Notes under the pieces: model-generated
Database searches by the model: none
What the model was told of the DNA's origin: nothing
The model's input: the letters and a program-made list of their open reading frames with translations, nothing else
Translations under genes and position numbers: made by a program
Source of the DNA: a virus
Direction: 5' to 3' (one strand)
Virus record (IMG/VR): IMGVR_UViG_3300032245_001860
Location: 62,001 to 126,000 of that record
DNA length: 64,000 nucleotides
In this document: positions 26,807 through 35,599 of the stretch, piece after piece
Layout of the letters: every line of letters starts with the position of its first letter
Numbering within the stretch: position 1 is the stretch's first letter

Positions 26807-27407
26807 TAGAGCTTTTATTGATCAACTTTTATCCACTGTAAGTATCCTAAACTTCATGGAAAGTGAGTATGATAGCGACTTTATAATTGGTAAAAATGGC
26901 TGGGCTAATACAAATTGCCCTATGCCAAACCATGATGATTCCAGTCCATCTTTTGGTGTGAATATGGACGACAATAAATACAATTGCTTTGGATGTGGTC
27001 AAACAGGAGATATCATAAAGTTAGTTCAGCAAGTAGAAGGACTAAATTTTGTTGAGTCTATCCAAAGATTGTCTGATTATGCTGGAGTAGATATTGAAAT
27101 TGTCAATCTTGACATAAAGTATTTATTGAGAGAACTTTCATCAACTATAAATGATTATTTTTCCAAAGATAACATTTCACAATTCCCTGGAGGATTATCT
27201 GAAGGGGCTTTTTTAATTGCGTTTGCTGAAAGAACTAAAAAATATGAAAAATCATGTTTTTATGATGAAACTGAATGTGTTTGGATTGAAGAAATATACA
27301 AAAGTTTAGAAAAGGATATTGATGTTCAAAATTTTAAGAACATTGACAAGTTATGGAAAAATTTCTCAAAAATGACTAAAGAAAGAAAAGCTATAAATGA
27401 ATATTAA
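26793..27407 (+). CDS. DnaG-type primase zinc-binding domain, stand-alone
   Basis: 204 aa from ATG 26793, overlapping the dnaB stop. CHC2-type zinc site: C42, H47, C65 and C68 in CPMPNH...CFGCGQTGD, followed by helices IIKLVQQVEGLNFVESIQRL as in DnaG. The catalytic TOPRIM core is absent and is found in a gene 8 kb downstream. The zinc domain reads the priming site. About 110 further residues are not recognisable. Here it is next to the helicase with which it should interact. Confidence 0.85.
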   Translation: MQKINRAFIDQLLSTVSILNFMESEYDSDFIIGKNGWANTNCPMPNHDDSSPSFGVNMDDNKYNCFGCGQTGDIIKLVQQVEGLNFVESIQRLSDYAGVDIEIVNLDIKYLLRELSSTINDYFSKDNISQFPGGLSEGAFLIAFAERTKKYEKSCFYDETECVWIEEIYKSLEKDIDVQNFKNIDKLWKNFSKMTKERKAINEY

Positions 27408-27636
27408 TCCAAGTGAAGTTCTAAATAAAATAAATTCAGAATTACAAAGTTCACCAGATGAAATTTCAATCAATGTTATACTAACAGGAATTGGAGCTAA
27501 AAAATTTCATCTTGTTAAAACCATTATATCTACTACTAATCCTGAATTTGACGAAGAAGAAATTTGCAAGTATATTATAAGATCAGGCATAGAAAGAGAA
27601 ATGGAAAAGATTTCTAAAATTTGGAAAAATGATTAA
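27397..27636 (+). CDS. small hypothetical protein
   Basis: 79 aa, acidic and helical, not recognised. It overlaps the primase zinc-domain gene by 11 nt and the next gene by 8 nt, inside the replication operon. Tight coupling argues that it is a real gene. Confidence 0.55.
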   Translation: MNINPSEVLNKINSELQSSPDEISINVILTGIGAKKFHLVKTIISTTNPEFDEEEICKYIIRSGIEREMEKISKIWKND

Positions 27637-28417
27637 GAGCATAATTGTAAATCCTGAAATTGCCGCAAGTGTATTGAAAAATAAAGAAGATGATCTTTAT
27701 ATTTTATGGTTGCTTGCTAAAAAGGTTGATACAAATGGTTCTGGAATTGTTTCATTAAAAGAAATATTCAATTTCGCTAAGATTGTTCTAAATATACAAT
27801 CAAATTATATTTACGAAAAAATTGAAAAAGGGGTAGGCAAATATTGGAGAAAGCCTTTTGGAAAATATGGAAATAAGAATGTTTGTTTACTATCTCCCGG
27901 TAAAATTATTCAAAGATTAAAACCAGATATTACAAGAAGCAAACCAGTTGTAGTGCCTTTATCTTATATTCAATCCTCTGACAAAAAAACTATCAGAGGT
28001 TTATTAATTTCTATAGTTGCTGGAAGATACACCGATAACAAGCCTTTATCAATGTATTCTCTGATCCACAATATTGGATTGTCTGAATCAACAATAAGAA
28101 ATGCATTGTATGATTCAAAATGCTTAAAAATAAAGAGTAATTTTCTTATTTTAGCTACTGATATAAACAGAACTTCATTAGCCAAATTGCTTCAAAGTGA
28201 CAAAGAGCCTTGGGCATGTAAGATTGTAAATAACAATGGTGTTTTTCAACTAATTAAACAACAAGCTAACTCTTATGATTTAGACTTTTACAGGTTGTCA
28301 TTAAAGTCAAGACCAACTGAATTGAAGAAGAATGATAAGAGGCTCTTTGCAATATTAGAGCCAGCAAGATATAATAATTCAAATGATTTAATATCATTTA
28401 AGACCTATCAACAATAA
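27629..28417 (+). CDS. putative winged-helix DNA-binding protein
   Basis: 262 aa, not recognised by family. Residues about 138-156 (LSMYSLIHNIGLSESTIRNAL) look like a helix-turn-helix, and the earlier LKEIFNFAKIVLNIQSN stretch could be a second one. This two-wHTH plan resembles phage replication initiators, so origin binding is conceivable, but no repeat iteron was seen. It lies directly upstream of dnaE. Confidence 0.5.
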   Translation: MIKSIIVNPEIAASVLKNKEDDLYILWLLAKKVDTNGSGIVSLKEIFNFAKIVLNIQSNYIYEKIEKGVGKYWRKPFGKYGNKNVCLLSPGKIIQRLKPDITRSKPVVVPLSYIQSSDKKTIRGLLISIVAGRYTDNKPLSMYSLIHNIGLSESTIRNALYDSKCLKIKSNFLILATDINRTSLAKLLQSDKEPWACKIVNNNGVFQLIKQQANSYDLDFYRLSLKSRPTELKKNDKRLFAILEPARYNNSNDLISFKTYQQ

Positions 28418-28458
28418 GTGTATTACTGTCTTAAGATGGCGCTTATAAAGGGGACTAT

Positions 28459-31400
28459 ATGTGTAATAATAAAGACTTTGTGCATCTTCACGCGCACACT
28501 CATTTCTCAATACAAGATGCTTTACCATCTCCAAAAAACTATGCTTTAAAAGCAAGAGAAATGGGATTTAGAGCTGCAGCAATTACTGACCACGGAAAAA
28601 TGGGTGGGGCAGTAGAATTTGCTGAAAACTGCAAACTTCCAGGCACAAATGATTCTATTAAACCAATTGTAGGCATTGAGGTTTACACATGTCCAGATCG
28701 TTTTGATAAATCTAAAACAGAAGAAGGAAGGCGTCAAAAACTTAATCATTTGACATTATTAGCACAAAATGAGACTGGATATAAGAATCTCTTATCGCTT
28801 TCTGCTTTGGGCAATGACCCTGATGCTTTTTATTATTCTCCTCGTGTTGACTGGGGATGTATTGAAAAGCATAGTGAAGGAGTCATTGCTCTTTCTGGTT
28901 GCTTGGCTTCTGAGCTTAATCAAGCCTTCATCAAAGAGCAACATGATACTGCGAATTCTGTTGTGGATAGGTTTAAGTCTGTCTTTGATGACCGATATTT
29001 CATAGAACTTCAATATCATGGAATTGAAGAGCAAAAACACAATATGAATTTGCTGTTAGACATAGCAAAAAAATACAATGTTCCAGTTGCAGCATCCAAT
29101 GATGTTCATTATCTTGAAAAAGTTGACTGGGAACTTCATGATGTCTTAATTCAGATGAGAGACCAAAGAGATGCAAGGTCTGGGGAAACTAAAAAAGGTG
29201 GCAAGAAAGAAGCTTATTCTTCACATCAATTTTTCTTAAAATCATTTGATGAAATGAATAAGATATTCTCCACTGTTCCTGATGCGTTGAAAAATACAGT
29301 CCATATTGCTGACATGGTGGACGATTTCTTCAAGTTAGATGTGCCTCACCTTTTACCACCAGCAAGATTGCCAGAAAACAATGAAGAGTTTAATTCTTTT
29401 TGGAAATTAAAACTTCCTTACCATAAAAAGAATGAAGCCTATCTTGCATTTCTTGCATTAAAAGGTCTTCGTCAGCTTGGATTTGGTAATAACAAAAAAT
29501 ATTTAGCCAGACTTGATTCAGAAATCAAACAGATCTGGTATATGGGTGTAACTGACTACTTTTTGATTCAAAGAGAAATGGTTGAGTTTATGAAAGGTAA
29601 ACAAATCCATTTCGGTATTCGTGGATCTGGAGTTGGAAGTTTAGTAAATTTCTGCCTTGAAGTCTGTGGTGTAGATCCTGTGCGTTGGAATCTCATGTTT
29701 GAAAGATTCTTAAACCCAGGTCGTGGAACTCAATACAAGGTTGACATTTCAGAATATCCAGTCAAACAATGGATGGAAAAATACAGTCATGTTGATCCAA
29801 TTTCTTTCTCTCATAAACTAAAAAAGATTGCTTCTAATTGGCTTGCAGAAAACCCTAAATACTTAGAGTTTGAACCTGATATTGAAAAAGAATTATGGGT
29901 GCTTGAAAATCAGGGTCTTTCAGCATACATTTATAGTCTTGGCAAAATGAATATCAAGACTAAAAATAATGATTGTCAATTATGGACTGCTGTAATGATG
30001 GGTATTACTAAACAAGTACCTGAGCAATCCTTGAAAGTATCTAAGGTTGCTGCTCTTCCCGATGTTGACACTGACATTGACGACTCTAAAAGATCTGAAG
30101 TTATTGATTGGACAAAAAGTAGATTTGGTGATGATCATGTAGCTCAGATTGGAACTTGGGGTAGATATGGTGCAAAAGCTGCTGTTGTTGGTTGTTTAAA
30201 AGCAAGCTCAAGATTTCAAGAAACATATCCTGAAACATATCATAATGAAGCTCTCAAGATTTCTGCTTTGATTTCTAAAAAGCCAGGATCTACTATTGAA
30301 GATACTATTTTAGAAAGTCAAGAGTTTGCAGTTTACTATGGTTTGTGGAAAGCTGAAATTGATAATGCTATCCATCTTGTTGGAACCATTTCAAACTTTG
30401 GAGTTCATGCAAGTGGTGTATTAGTATCAAGTGAGCCTGTTTATTTACATACACCAATTGAAAACTCAAAAGGTAACTTGTGTTCAGCTTACGACATGAA
30501 AAATGTTGAAAGAATGGGCTTGGTTAAATATGACTTCTTGGGTCTTGCTGCGTTTCAACAGATTTCTATTTGTCTGCAGCATATCAAGAGACTGTATGGG
30601 AAAGATATTAATTTTATTGATATTGACCTTGAAGACTCTAAGATTTTTAAAAATATTTACGCTAAAGGAAAAACAGCCTCAGTATTTCAATTTGCATCAA
30701 GGGGAATGCAACAAGCTTTGAAAGAAGTTGAAGCTTCTACTATTGAAGACTTAATTGCTGTTGCTGCTTTATATCGTCCTGGGCCTATGGAGTTCATTTC
30801 TCAATATGCTGAAGGTAAAAGAAATCCTGAATCAGTGAAGTATGCTCACCCTATCATAGAAAAGCATTTATCAGTTACTTTTGGAATTATGGTTTATCAA
30901 GAACAAGCAATGTTCTTAGCTCGTGATATGGCAAGTTTTACTTGGGCAGAAGTTGATAAGTTGAGAAAAGCTATTTCTAAAAAATCAGGAAAAGATTTTG
31001 ATGAGGCTTGTAACCTTTTCAAAACTAAAAGCTTAGCTAATGGAGTTACTGAAGAAGTAGTTGATGAAGTGCTTGGATTGATGGCTAAGTTTGGAGGTTA
31101 TGCCTTCAATAGATCTCATGCTTGTTCTTATGCATTGCTATCATATTACACAGCTTTTCTACGATATTATTATCCTTCAGAGTGGTTAGCTTCTTGTATC
31201 CAAATTGACAGACTTGATGAAGACAAAATTTCTATATTGAGAAAAGAATGTCATATGGATAAAATTTCTGTCAAAGAACCTGATATTAATGAGTCTGGTT
31301 TAGAAACAACAGTAAATAAAAAAGGTGAAATTATTTTACCTTTGTCCACTGTCAAAGGAGTTGGAGCAAGAGCAGAAGATATTATTAAGTGTCAGCCATT

Positions 31401-31713
31401 TGCAGACTTAAATGATTTAGCTACAAGAGCAAGACCTAACAGAATGATGGTTAGTGCTTTAGCTGAAGCCAATGCATTGAATTGCTTATCTGAAATTGCA
31501 GATTTTGAATTTCTTGAAGATTTCATGGAACATTGGGATAATCTTGTTGCTGAAAGAAACAGGCTTGAAAAACACGCCCTTAGACTAAAAAAATTAGAAG
31601 AAAACAACTCACTATCTATTGATAAAATTGTTAGCACAAACAAAACTTCTGGGGTAAGATCTACAAAATCTGAGAAGATTACAAAATTATTAAGCGACGA
31701 ATTATTTGATTGA
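28459..31713 (+). CDS. dnaE: DNA polymerase III alpha subunit (DnaE-like)
   Basis: 1084 aa. The N-terminal PHP domain keeps metal ligands (HLHAHTHFS at 9-17, ITDHGKM). The palm has GSGVGSLV, FERFLNP (414-420), the catalytic pair in PDVDTD (534-539) and the third Asp in LVKYDFLGL (D692). Fingers carry ALYRPGPMEF and AISKKSGKD. A helix-hairpin-helix (VKGVGARAED) follows near residue 960. The C-terminal OB and tau-binding regions seem short or missing. About 105 extra residues sit between FERFLNP and the catalytic pair. A ribosome site (AAAGGGG) precedes the ATG. Confidence 0.93.
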   Translation: MCNNKDFVHLHAHTHFSIQDALPSPKNYALKAREMGFRAAAITDHGKMGGAVEFAENCKLPGTNDSIKPIVGIEVYTCPDRFDKSKTEEGRRQKLNHLTLLAQNETGYKNLLSLSALGNDPDAFYYSPRVDWGCIEKHSEGVIALSGCLASELNQAFIKEQHDTANSVVDRFKSVFDDRYFIELQYHGIEEQKHNMNLLLDIAKKYNVPVAASNDVHYLEKVDWELHDVLIQMRDQRDARSGETKKGGKKEAYSSHQFFLKSFDEMNKIFSTVPDALKNTVHIADMVDDFFKLDVPHLLPPARLPENNEEFNSFWKLKLPYHKKNEAYLAFLALKGLRQLGFGNNKKYLARLDSEIKQIWYMGVTDYFLIQREMVEFMKGKQIHFGIRGSGVGSLVNFCLEVCGVDPVRWNLMFERFLNPGRGTQYKVDISEYPVKQWMEKYSHVDPISFSHKLKKIASNWLAENPKYLEFEPDIEKELWVLENQGLSAYIYSLGKMNIKTKNNDCQLWTAVMMGITKQVPEQSLKVSKVAALPDVDTDIDDSKRSEVIDWTKSRFGDDHVAQIGTWGRYGAKAAVVGCLKASSRFQETYPETYHNEALKISALISKKPGSTIEDTILESQEFAVYYGLWKAEIDNAIHLVGTISNFGVHASGVLVSSEPVYLHTPIENSKGNLCSAYDMKNVERMGLVKYDFLGLAAFQQISICLQHIKRLYGKDINFIDIDLEDSKIFKNIYAKGKTASVFQFASRGMQQALKEVEASTIEDLIAVAALYRPGPMEFISQYAEGKRNPESVKYAHPIIEKHLSVTFGIMVYQEQAMFLARDMASFTWAEVDKLRKAISKKSGKDFDEACNLFKTKSLANGVTEEVVDEVLGLMAKFGGYAFNRSHACSYALLSYYTAFLRYYYPSEWLASCIQIDRLDEDKISILRKECHMDKISVKEPDINESGLETTVNKKGEIILPLSTVKGVGARAEDIIKCQPFADLNDLATRARPNRMMVSALAEANALNCLSEIADFEFLEDFMEHWDNLVAERNRLEKHALRLKKLEENNSLSIDKIVSTNKTSGVRSTKSEKITKLLSDELFD

Positions 31714-31722
31714 GGATATAAT

Positions 31723-32457
31723 ATGTTTATGTATGAAGATTCAGAAGAAGAAGATGTCGATTTAGAATCTGATGTCGCTGATAATACAATTCTTATAGCT
31801 GACATAGAATGGTCACCATTAATTGATTATGTTCCATGGACTGATCCAAACTTTGCACAAGATATTGCTGCAAGAATTAAAGGTATTACTATTGAAAGTT
31901 TTGCAAAAGAAGTGGATCTTTGGCAGCAAAATATTAGTGTTTTGCCTCATTATGATGAGCTGAAAATAAGACAAGAAGTAAGATCATGGGATATTTCAAT
32001 TCCAGGAAAAGACGAGTTTAATTTTGAGACTCATGCAATGTTCTATTCCCTACAAGTTCAGTATAGGAATAGACTAACAGAGATTGTATCAGTTGTGAAT
32101 GCTCACCACGAAATGCTTTCTCAAGCCTCTAAAGCCTTATCGGCAATGGCTACAAAATTAGCTTCAGGTACTGCAGTTGAAAAACAAGGTATTGGGGCTT
32201 TTACTGTGCATCCTTTTACAATAGCTCAAACAAACTGTAAAAGATTGCTCACTTATTTGGAAGCAGTAATGAAAAATATTGAATTTGCTTCTTACCAAAT
32301 GGACAGATTATTAAAGGAGCATCAAGCTCTTTCAAGGATTAACATGAACTTCCATAATGAAGGAATGTCAGCTATGTTAAACCAGGACAGACCAGGCTTG
32401 AAATCGAACTTTAATAATAGCACTGAAATAAGAACACGTAATAGACGAATTAATTAG
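31723..32457 (+). CDS. hypothetical protein in replication block
   Basis: 244 aa, not recognised. It has an acidic N-terminus (EDSEEEDVDLESD), a helical middle (about 95-195) and a basic Asn/Arg-rich tail (TRNRRIN). The layout could fit a recombination mediator or DNA-binding accessory protein, but only its place between dnaE and the SSB-like gene supports this. Confidence 0.55.
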   Translation: MFMYEDSEEEDVDLESDVADNTILIADIEWSPLIDYVPWTDPNFAQDIAARIKGITIESFAKEVDLWQQNISVLPHYDELKIRQEVRSWDISIPGKDEFNFETHAMFYSLQVQYRNRLTEIVSVVNAHHEMLSQASKALSAMATKLASGTAVEKQGIGAFTVHPFTIAQTNCKRLLTYLEAVMKNIEFASYQMDRLLKEHQALSRINMNFHNEGMSAMLNQDRPGLKSNFNNSTEIRTRNRRIN

Positions 32458-32466
32458 TCTCAAGTG

Positions 32467-32494
32467 TTGCATCAGTCAAAAAACCTGATAAACT
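32467..32494 (+). promoter_or_regulatory. promoter of the SSB-like gene
   Basis: TTGCAT, a 16-nt spacer and TAAACT with an extended -10 (TGATAAACT) precede a leader of about 35 nt and ATG 32535. The 12-mer AAGTGTTGCATC around the -35 also occurs at 16248-16259. Confidence 0.5.
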
Positions 32495-32534
32495 AAAAAT
32501 AGAGGGACGAAGTTCCCCAGAAAGAGAGTAAACA

Positions 32535-33524
32535 ATGGTTAGAAAATACGCTTCTTCCCAGCAGATTCTTGCTGGAGCAACACCAAAGCCACAGGGTAAC
32601 AACTACCCAAAGTGGTCTGACATGATGGTAAATCTGTCTGTCAAGGAACAGAAGAGAGTTACTCGTAAACTCAAGCTTGTTGGTGATCCTTATGAGTTCA
32701 CTGAGTACGTAGACAAGCAGTATGTTCCAAATCCAACAAATGATCCTGCTTTGAAGGGCAAGACTGTCCGTGTTCCATTCCCTGACGCAGATGTTAAGAA
32801 GTCTTTCACTCGTATTGGAAATGATGAAGATCCTGCTAACTGCCCATGGAAGAAGCTTGGGTATATCTCAACCACTCAATATGCTCAGAATTGCTTAGAA
32901 AAGCAAGATGATGGCACTTGGGTTGTCAAGATTCTTAAGAAGGGCAAGTCTATCTTCCGTGACATTGCTAAGGAACAAATCAATCGCTACAATGATCCAG
33001 AGTTGGATGATGATGATCCTAAGCACTTCGGTGTTAGAACCTCTCCTTGTGTTCGAATCACTGCTGAAGCTACTGGATATGAAGGTCCAAAGTCTGTTGA
33101 GTATTCTGTTGGATTTGATCCAAAGTCTACTTATATTTCGGATGAAATGATTGAGATGCTTCGCAAGGTTGGTGAACCTACTGCAGAAGATTTAGCAGAA
33201 GAGAGAGCTAACTACAATCGCTGTCGCAAATCAGATCCTTCAATGCCAGAATGGGAAGACTTCTTCCTTTATGGTTACCCTCTTCACAAGATTTTCAAGC
33301 ATACTCCTATTGCTGGAACTGAAACTGAAACTGTCAAGGCTGCTACAAAGCATGTTGAAGAGGATATGGAACCTGATGTAAAGGGATACCATGTTTCTCC
33401 TCCTAAGTCTCAGCCAGTAGAAGATGTTGTTGAAAAGAAGACTGTTCGCAAGCCTACTCCTCCTCCACCACCAGTTGATGAAGATGAAGATGATTCAATT
33501 GGCTGGATGAACGAAGAAGATTAA
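32535..33524 (+). CDS. probable single-stranded DNA-binding protein
   Basis: 329 aa. The core (about residues 60-220) is beta-rich with aromatic and basic residues, as in OB folds. It is followed by a flexible Pro-rich linker (TPPPPPVDEDEDD) and an acidic tip DDSIGWMNEED, the hallmark tail through which SSB and gp32 recruit partners. G/C-ending codons, an own promoter and an own terminator indicate abundant product. It lies directly upstream of recA. The OB fold itself is inferred from pattern, not a clear motif. Confidence 0.65.
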   Translation: MVRKYASSQQILAGATPKPQGNNYPKWSDMMVNLSVKEQKRVTRKLKLVGDPYEFTEYVDKQYVPNPTNDPALKGKTVRVPFPDADVKKSFTRIGNDEDPANCPWKKLGYISTTQYAQNCLEKQDDGTWVVKILKKGKSIFRDIAKEQINRYNDPELDDDDPKHFGVRTSPCVRITAEATGYEGPKSVEYSVGFDPKSTYISDEMIEMLRKVGEPTAEDLAEERANYNRCRKSDPSMPEWEDFFLYGYPLHKIFKHTPIAGTETETVKAATKHVEEDMEPDVKGYHVSPPKSQPVEDVVEKKTVRKPTPPPPPVDEDEDDSIGWMNEED

Positions 33525-33531
33525 CATATCA

Positions 33532-33561
33532 GGGACAGCCTTTTTGGGCTGTCCCTTTTTT
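33532..33561 (+). terminator. intrinsic terminator after SSB-like gene
   Basis: A 9-bp GC-rich stem (GGGACAGCC with its complement), a T loop and a 7-nt T-run. It ends the SSB-like transcript 11 nt before the recA start. Confidence 0.93.
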
Positions 33562-33572
33562 AGGAGAAGATA

Positions 33573-34793
33573 ATGGCAAAAGAAGTAAAAAATAGTATTC
33601 AAGATATTGTGGATAAAGACCAAGAGCGTCTGTTAAAGCAAAAACTTAAAGCATTAGGTATTGATGAAAAATGTATCAAACCTGGTGATGTTGATAATGT
33701 GGAATTTATTCCTACAGGTGTATTTGAAGTAGATTCAATTCTTGGTGCTGGAATGGGAATTCCGACAGGTACGCTAATTGAATTTTGTGGAGAATCTCAA
33801 TCAGGTAAGACTTGGTTAGGTTATAAACTAATTGCAGAAGCACAAAAGCAAGGCAAGAAATGTGCTTTCTTTAACATTGAGAACTCATATTATCCCCAGA
33901 GAGCAATTTCATGTGGTGTCAATGTATCTCAACTTTTATTAGTAGAAAATGTTGGTTCTGCTGAAAAGTATGGTGAGTTGCTCAAGTACATGGTTGAAAC
34001 AGGCGATTATGCGATAATTGTAGTTGATTCTATTTCAGCTATGATTCCAAATGATGAATTAGAAAAATCACTTGAGCAAGTTCAAACAATTGGCCTTCAT
34101 GCACGATTTGTCAAGCGTTTGACTAAAGACTTGACTGCAAAAACAGCTGCTACTGGAACAATAGTTGTTCTCATTAACCAGCTTTATATGGGTGCTGGTG
34201 TGATGCCTGGAACTATGACTAAAACAGCTTCAGGTGGTAATGCAATGAACTACTTCACCCATATGCGCCTATGGATTAATAAGATTAATGGTGCTGCTGG
34301 GCAAGTAACCAAAAAAGACGCAGAAGGCAAAGATGTGGTTATTGGTGGCAAAAGCAAAGTTCTTGTTATGAAGACTCGCTATGGCCAACCTAATGTTACT
34401 GGTGAATTCAAAATTATGTTCACTGATGATGAAACCACCAATCCTGTTGATGAATTTCTTTACAAGGCTAAGGCAAAGGGTTTCGAATATATTAAGGAAA
34501 TCCGTAAGAAATTTATTTACACGAATATTGACACTGGTGAAGTTGTTGAGTCAAAGGATGCATATGAATTTTGCAAACTATTAATGGCTCAACCAGCTCC
34601 TGAAAAGCGTACCCGTGGAGATATGTCAACCACTGCTTTTGAATATATCTGTGGACGATTAAAGGTTCTTGGCAAACCTCTTACTGATCTTTTAGAAGCA
34701 ATTAGTAAGGGTCCAGCAACGGACGAACTTGATGATGATGACGATGACGATGGTGGTATTTCTTTTGAAGAAGCTGCTAAAATAATGTTATAG
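33573..34793 (+). CDS. recA: RecA recombinase
   Basis: 406 aa. Walker A is GESQSGKT (73-80), Walker B IIVVDSISAM lies near residue 150, and INQLYMGAGVMPGT near 206-219 corresponds to the L1/DNA-binding region. An acidic C-terminal stretch (DELDDDDDDDGG) modulates DNA binding in many RecAs. It is longer than host RecA (about 350 aa) because of its C-terminal part. It would catalyse strand exchange with SbcCD, RecJ and RusA for recombination-dependent replication. Confidence 0.93.
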   Translation: MAKEVKNSIQDIVDKDQERLLKQKLKALGIDEKCIKPGDVDNVEFIPTGVFEVDSILGAGMGIPTGTLIEFCGESQSGKTWLGYKLIAEAQKQGKKCAFFNIENSYYPQRAISCGVNVSQLLLVENVGSAEKYGELLKYMVETGDYAIIVVDSISAMIPNDELEKSLEQVQTIGLHARFVKRLTKDLTAKTAATGTIVVLINQLYMGAGVMPGTMTKTASGGNAMNYFTHMRLWINKINGAAGQVTKKDAEGKDVVIGGKSKVLVMKTRYGQPNVTGEFKIMFTDDETTNPVDEFLYKAKAKGFEYIKEIRKKFIYTNIDTGEVVESKDAYEFCKLLMAQPAPEKRTRGDMSTTAFEYICGRLKVLGKPLTDLLEAISKGPATDELDDDDDDDGGISFEEAAKIML

Positions 34794-34823
34794 AATAAAG
34801 GTCTCGCAAGAGACCTTTATTGT
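34794..34823 (+). terminator. intrinsic terminator after recA
   Basis: A 12-bp stem (AATAAAGGTCTC with its complement) and a GCAA loop. The 3' side is only moderately T-rich. Confidence 0.85.
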
Positions 34824-34827
34824 TTTA

Positions 34828-34842
34828 TGATAAAATAAGATC
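34828..34842 (+). promoter_or_regulatory. extended -10 promoter, leaderless
   Basis: TGATAAAAT at 34828-34836 is an extended -10 box 6 nt before ATG 34843. No Shine-Dalgarno is present, so the mRNA is probably leaderless. Confidence 0.5.
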
Positions 34843-35598
34843 ATGGAAAATAAAGAAATATCTTTCCAACAATTCATAAGAAATCTCAATGAAAATACTC
34901 ATGCTCAAAAGTATTTTAAGTCAAGAGGTTTATCAAAGAATATTGTCAAAGAAGGATTGGTAGGTTTTTGTCCTACTTACTCAAGATATTCTTTTCCTTT
35001 ATTGAGAGGAAGGTTGATAGTTCCCATAAGAGATGTATATGGGAAAACTATTGCTCTCGCTGGCAGACAAATACCAGATATTAAGGATGACTTAATAACT
35101 TCTTTTTGGGAATCTTTTGGAAGCGAACCATCAAAATGTCAAGATCGTATTTCGAAATGGTCAAAAGGCAAATGGATTAATGAACCTTATGTTAAGGCTA
35201 AAAATTTGTTTTTTCTTGATCAGTCTAAAAAATATGTACGAGAGAAAAATTACATTATCTTAGTTGAAGGATATTTTGATGTTTATTCACTTTATGACAA
35301 TGGGATTAAGAATGTTGCAGCTATATGCGGAACATCTATTTCTGAATATCAAATTGCATTAGCTTCAAGGTTTTGCGATAATATTGTTACTCTTATGGAT
35401 TCAGATTTTGCTGGAAAAACTGCAGCTAACAAAATTGTTTCCAAGGTAGAAGATTTAGGTTTAAAAGCTTTTAAGGTTTATTTACCTGTTGGAATGGATC
35501 CAGATGATTTTGCTAAGAATTATGACACTTCATTTTTAAATGAATCTATTAGCAACATGATAGCAGATTCAAAAAAAGAACTATATATTGGGATTTAA
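34843..35598 (+). CDS. DnaG-type primase catalytic (TOPRIM) domain, stand-alone
   Basis: 251 aa. The N-terminal part has the YFKSRGLS and GRLIVPIRD motifs of the DnaG core. The TOPRIM part has E142 in LVEGYFDVYSL and D186/D188 in LMDSDFAG, plus GTSIS. No zinc domain (it is in the 26.8-kb gene) and no helicase-binding C-terminal domain are present. It makes RNA primers, presumably together with the separate zinc-domain protein. A leaderless promoter precedes it and recJ follows 1 nt after its stop. Confidence 0.88.
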   Translation: MENKEISFQQFIRNLNENTHAQKYFKSRGLSKNIVKEGLVGFCPTYSRYSFPLLRGRLIVPIRDVYGKTIALAGRQIPDIKDDLITSFWESFGSEPSKCQDRISKWSKGKWINEPYVKAKNLFFLDQSKKYVREKNYIILVEGYFDVYSLYDNGIKNVAAICGTSISEYQIALASRFCDNIVTLMDSDFAGKTAANKIVSKVEDLGLKAFKVYLPVGMDPDDFAKNYDTSFLNESISNMIADSKKELYIGI

Positions 35599-35599
35599 T

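Noticed and set aside
29719-30060. Intein or homing element in dnaE.
   Set aside because: No splice-junction residues (Cys/Ser start, HN end) and no endonuclease motif. It is treated as an ordinary insertion.
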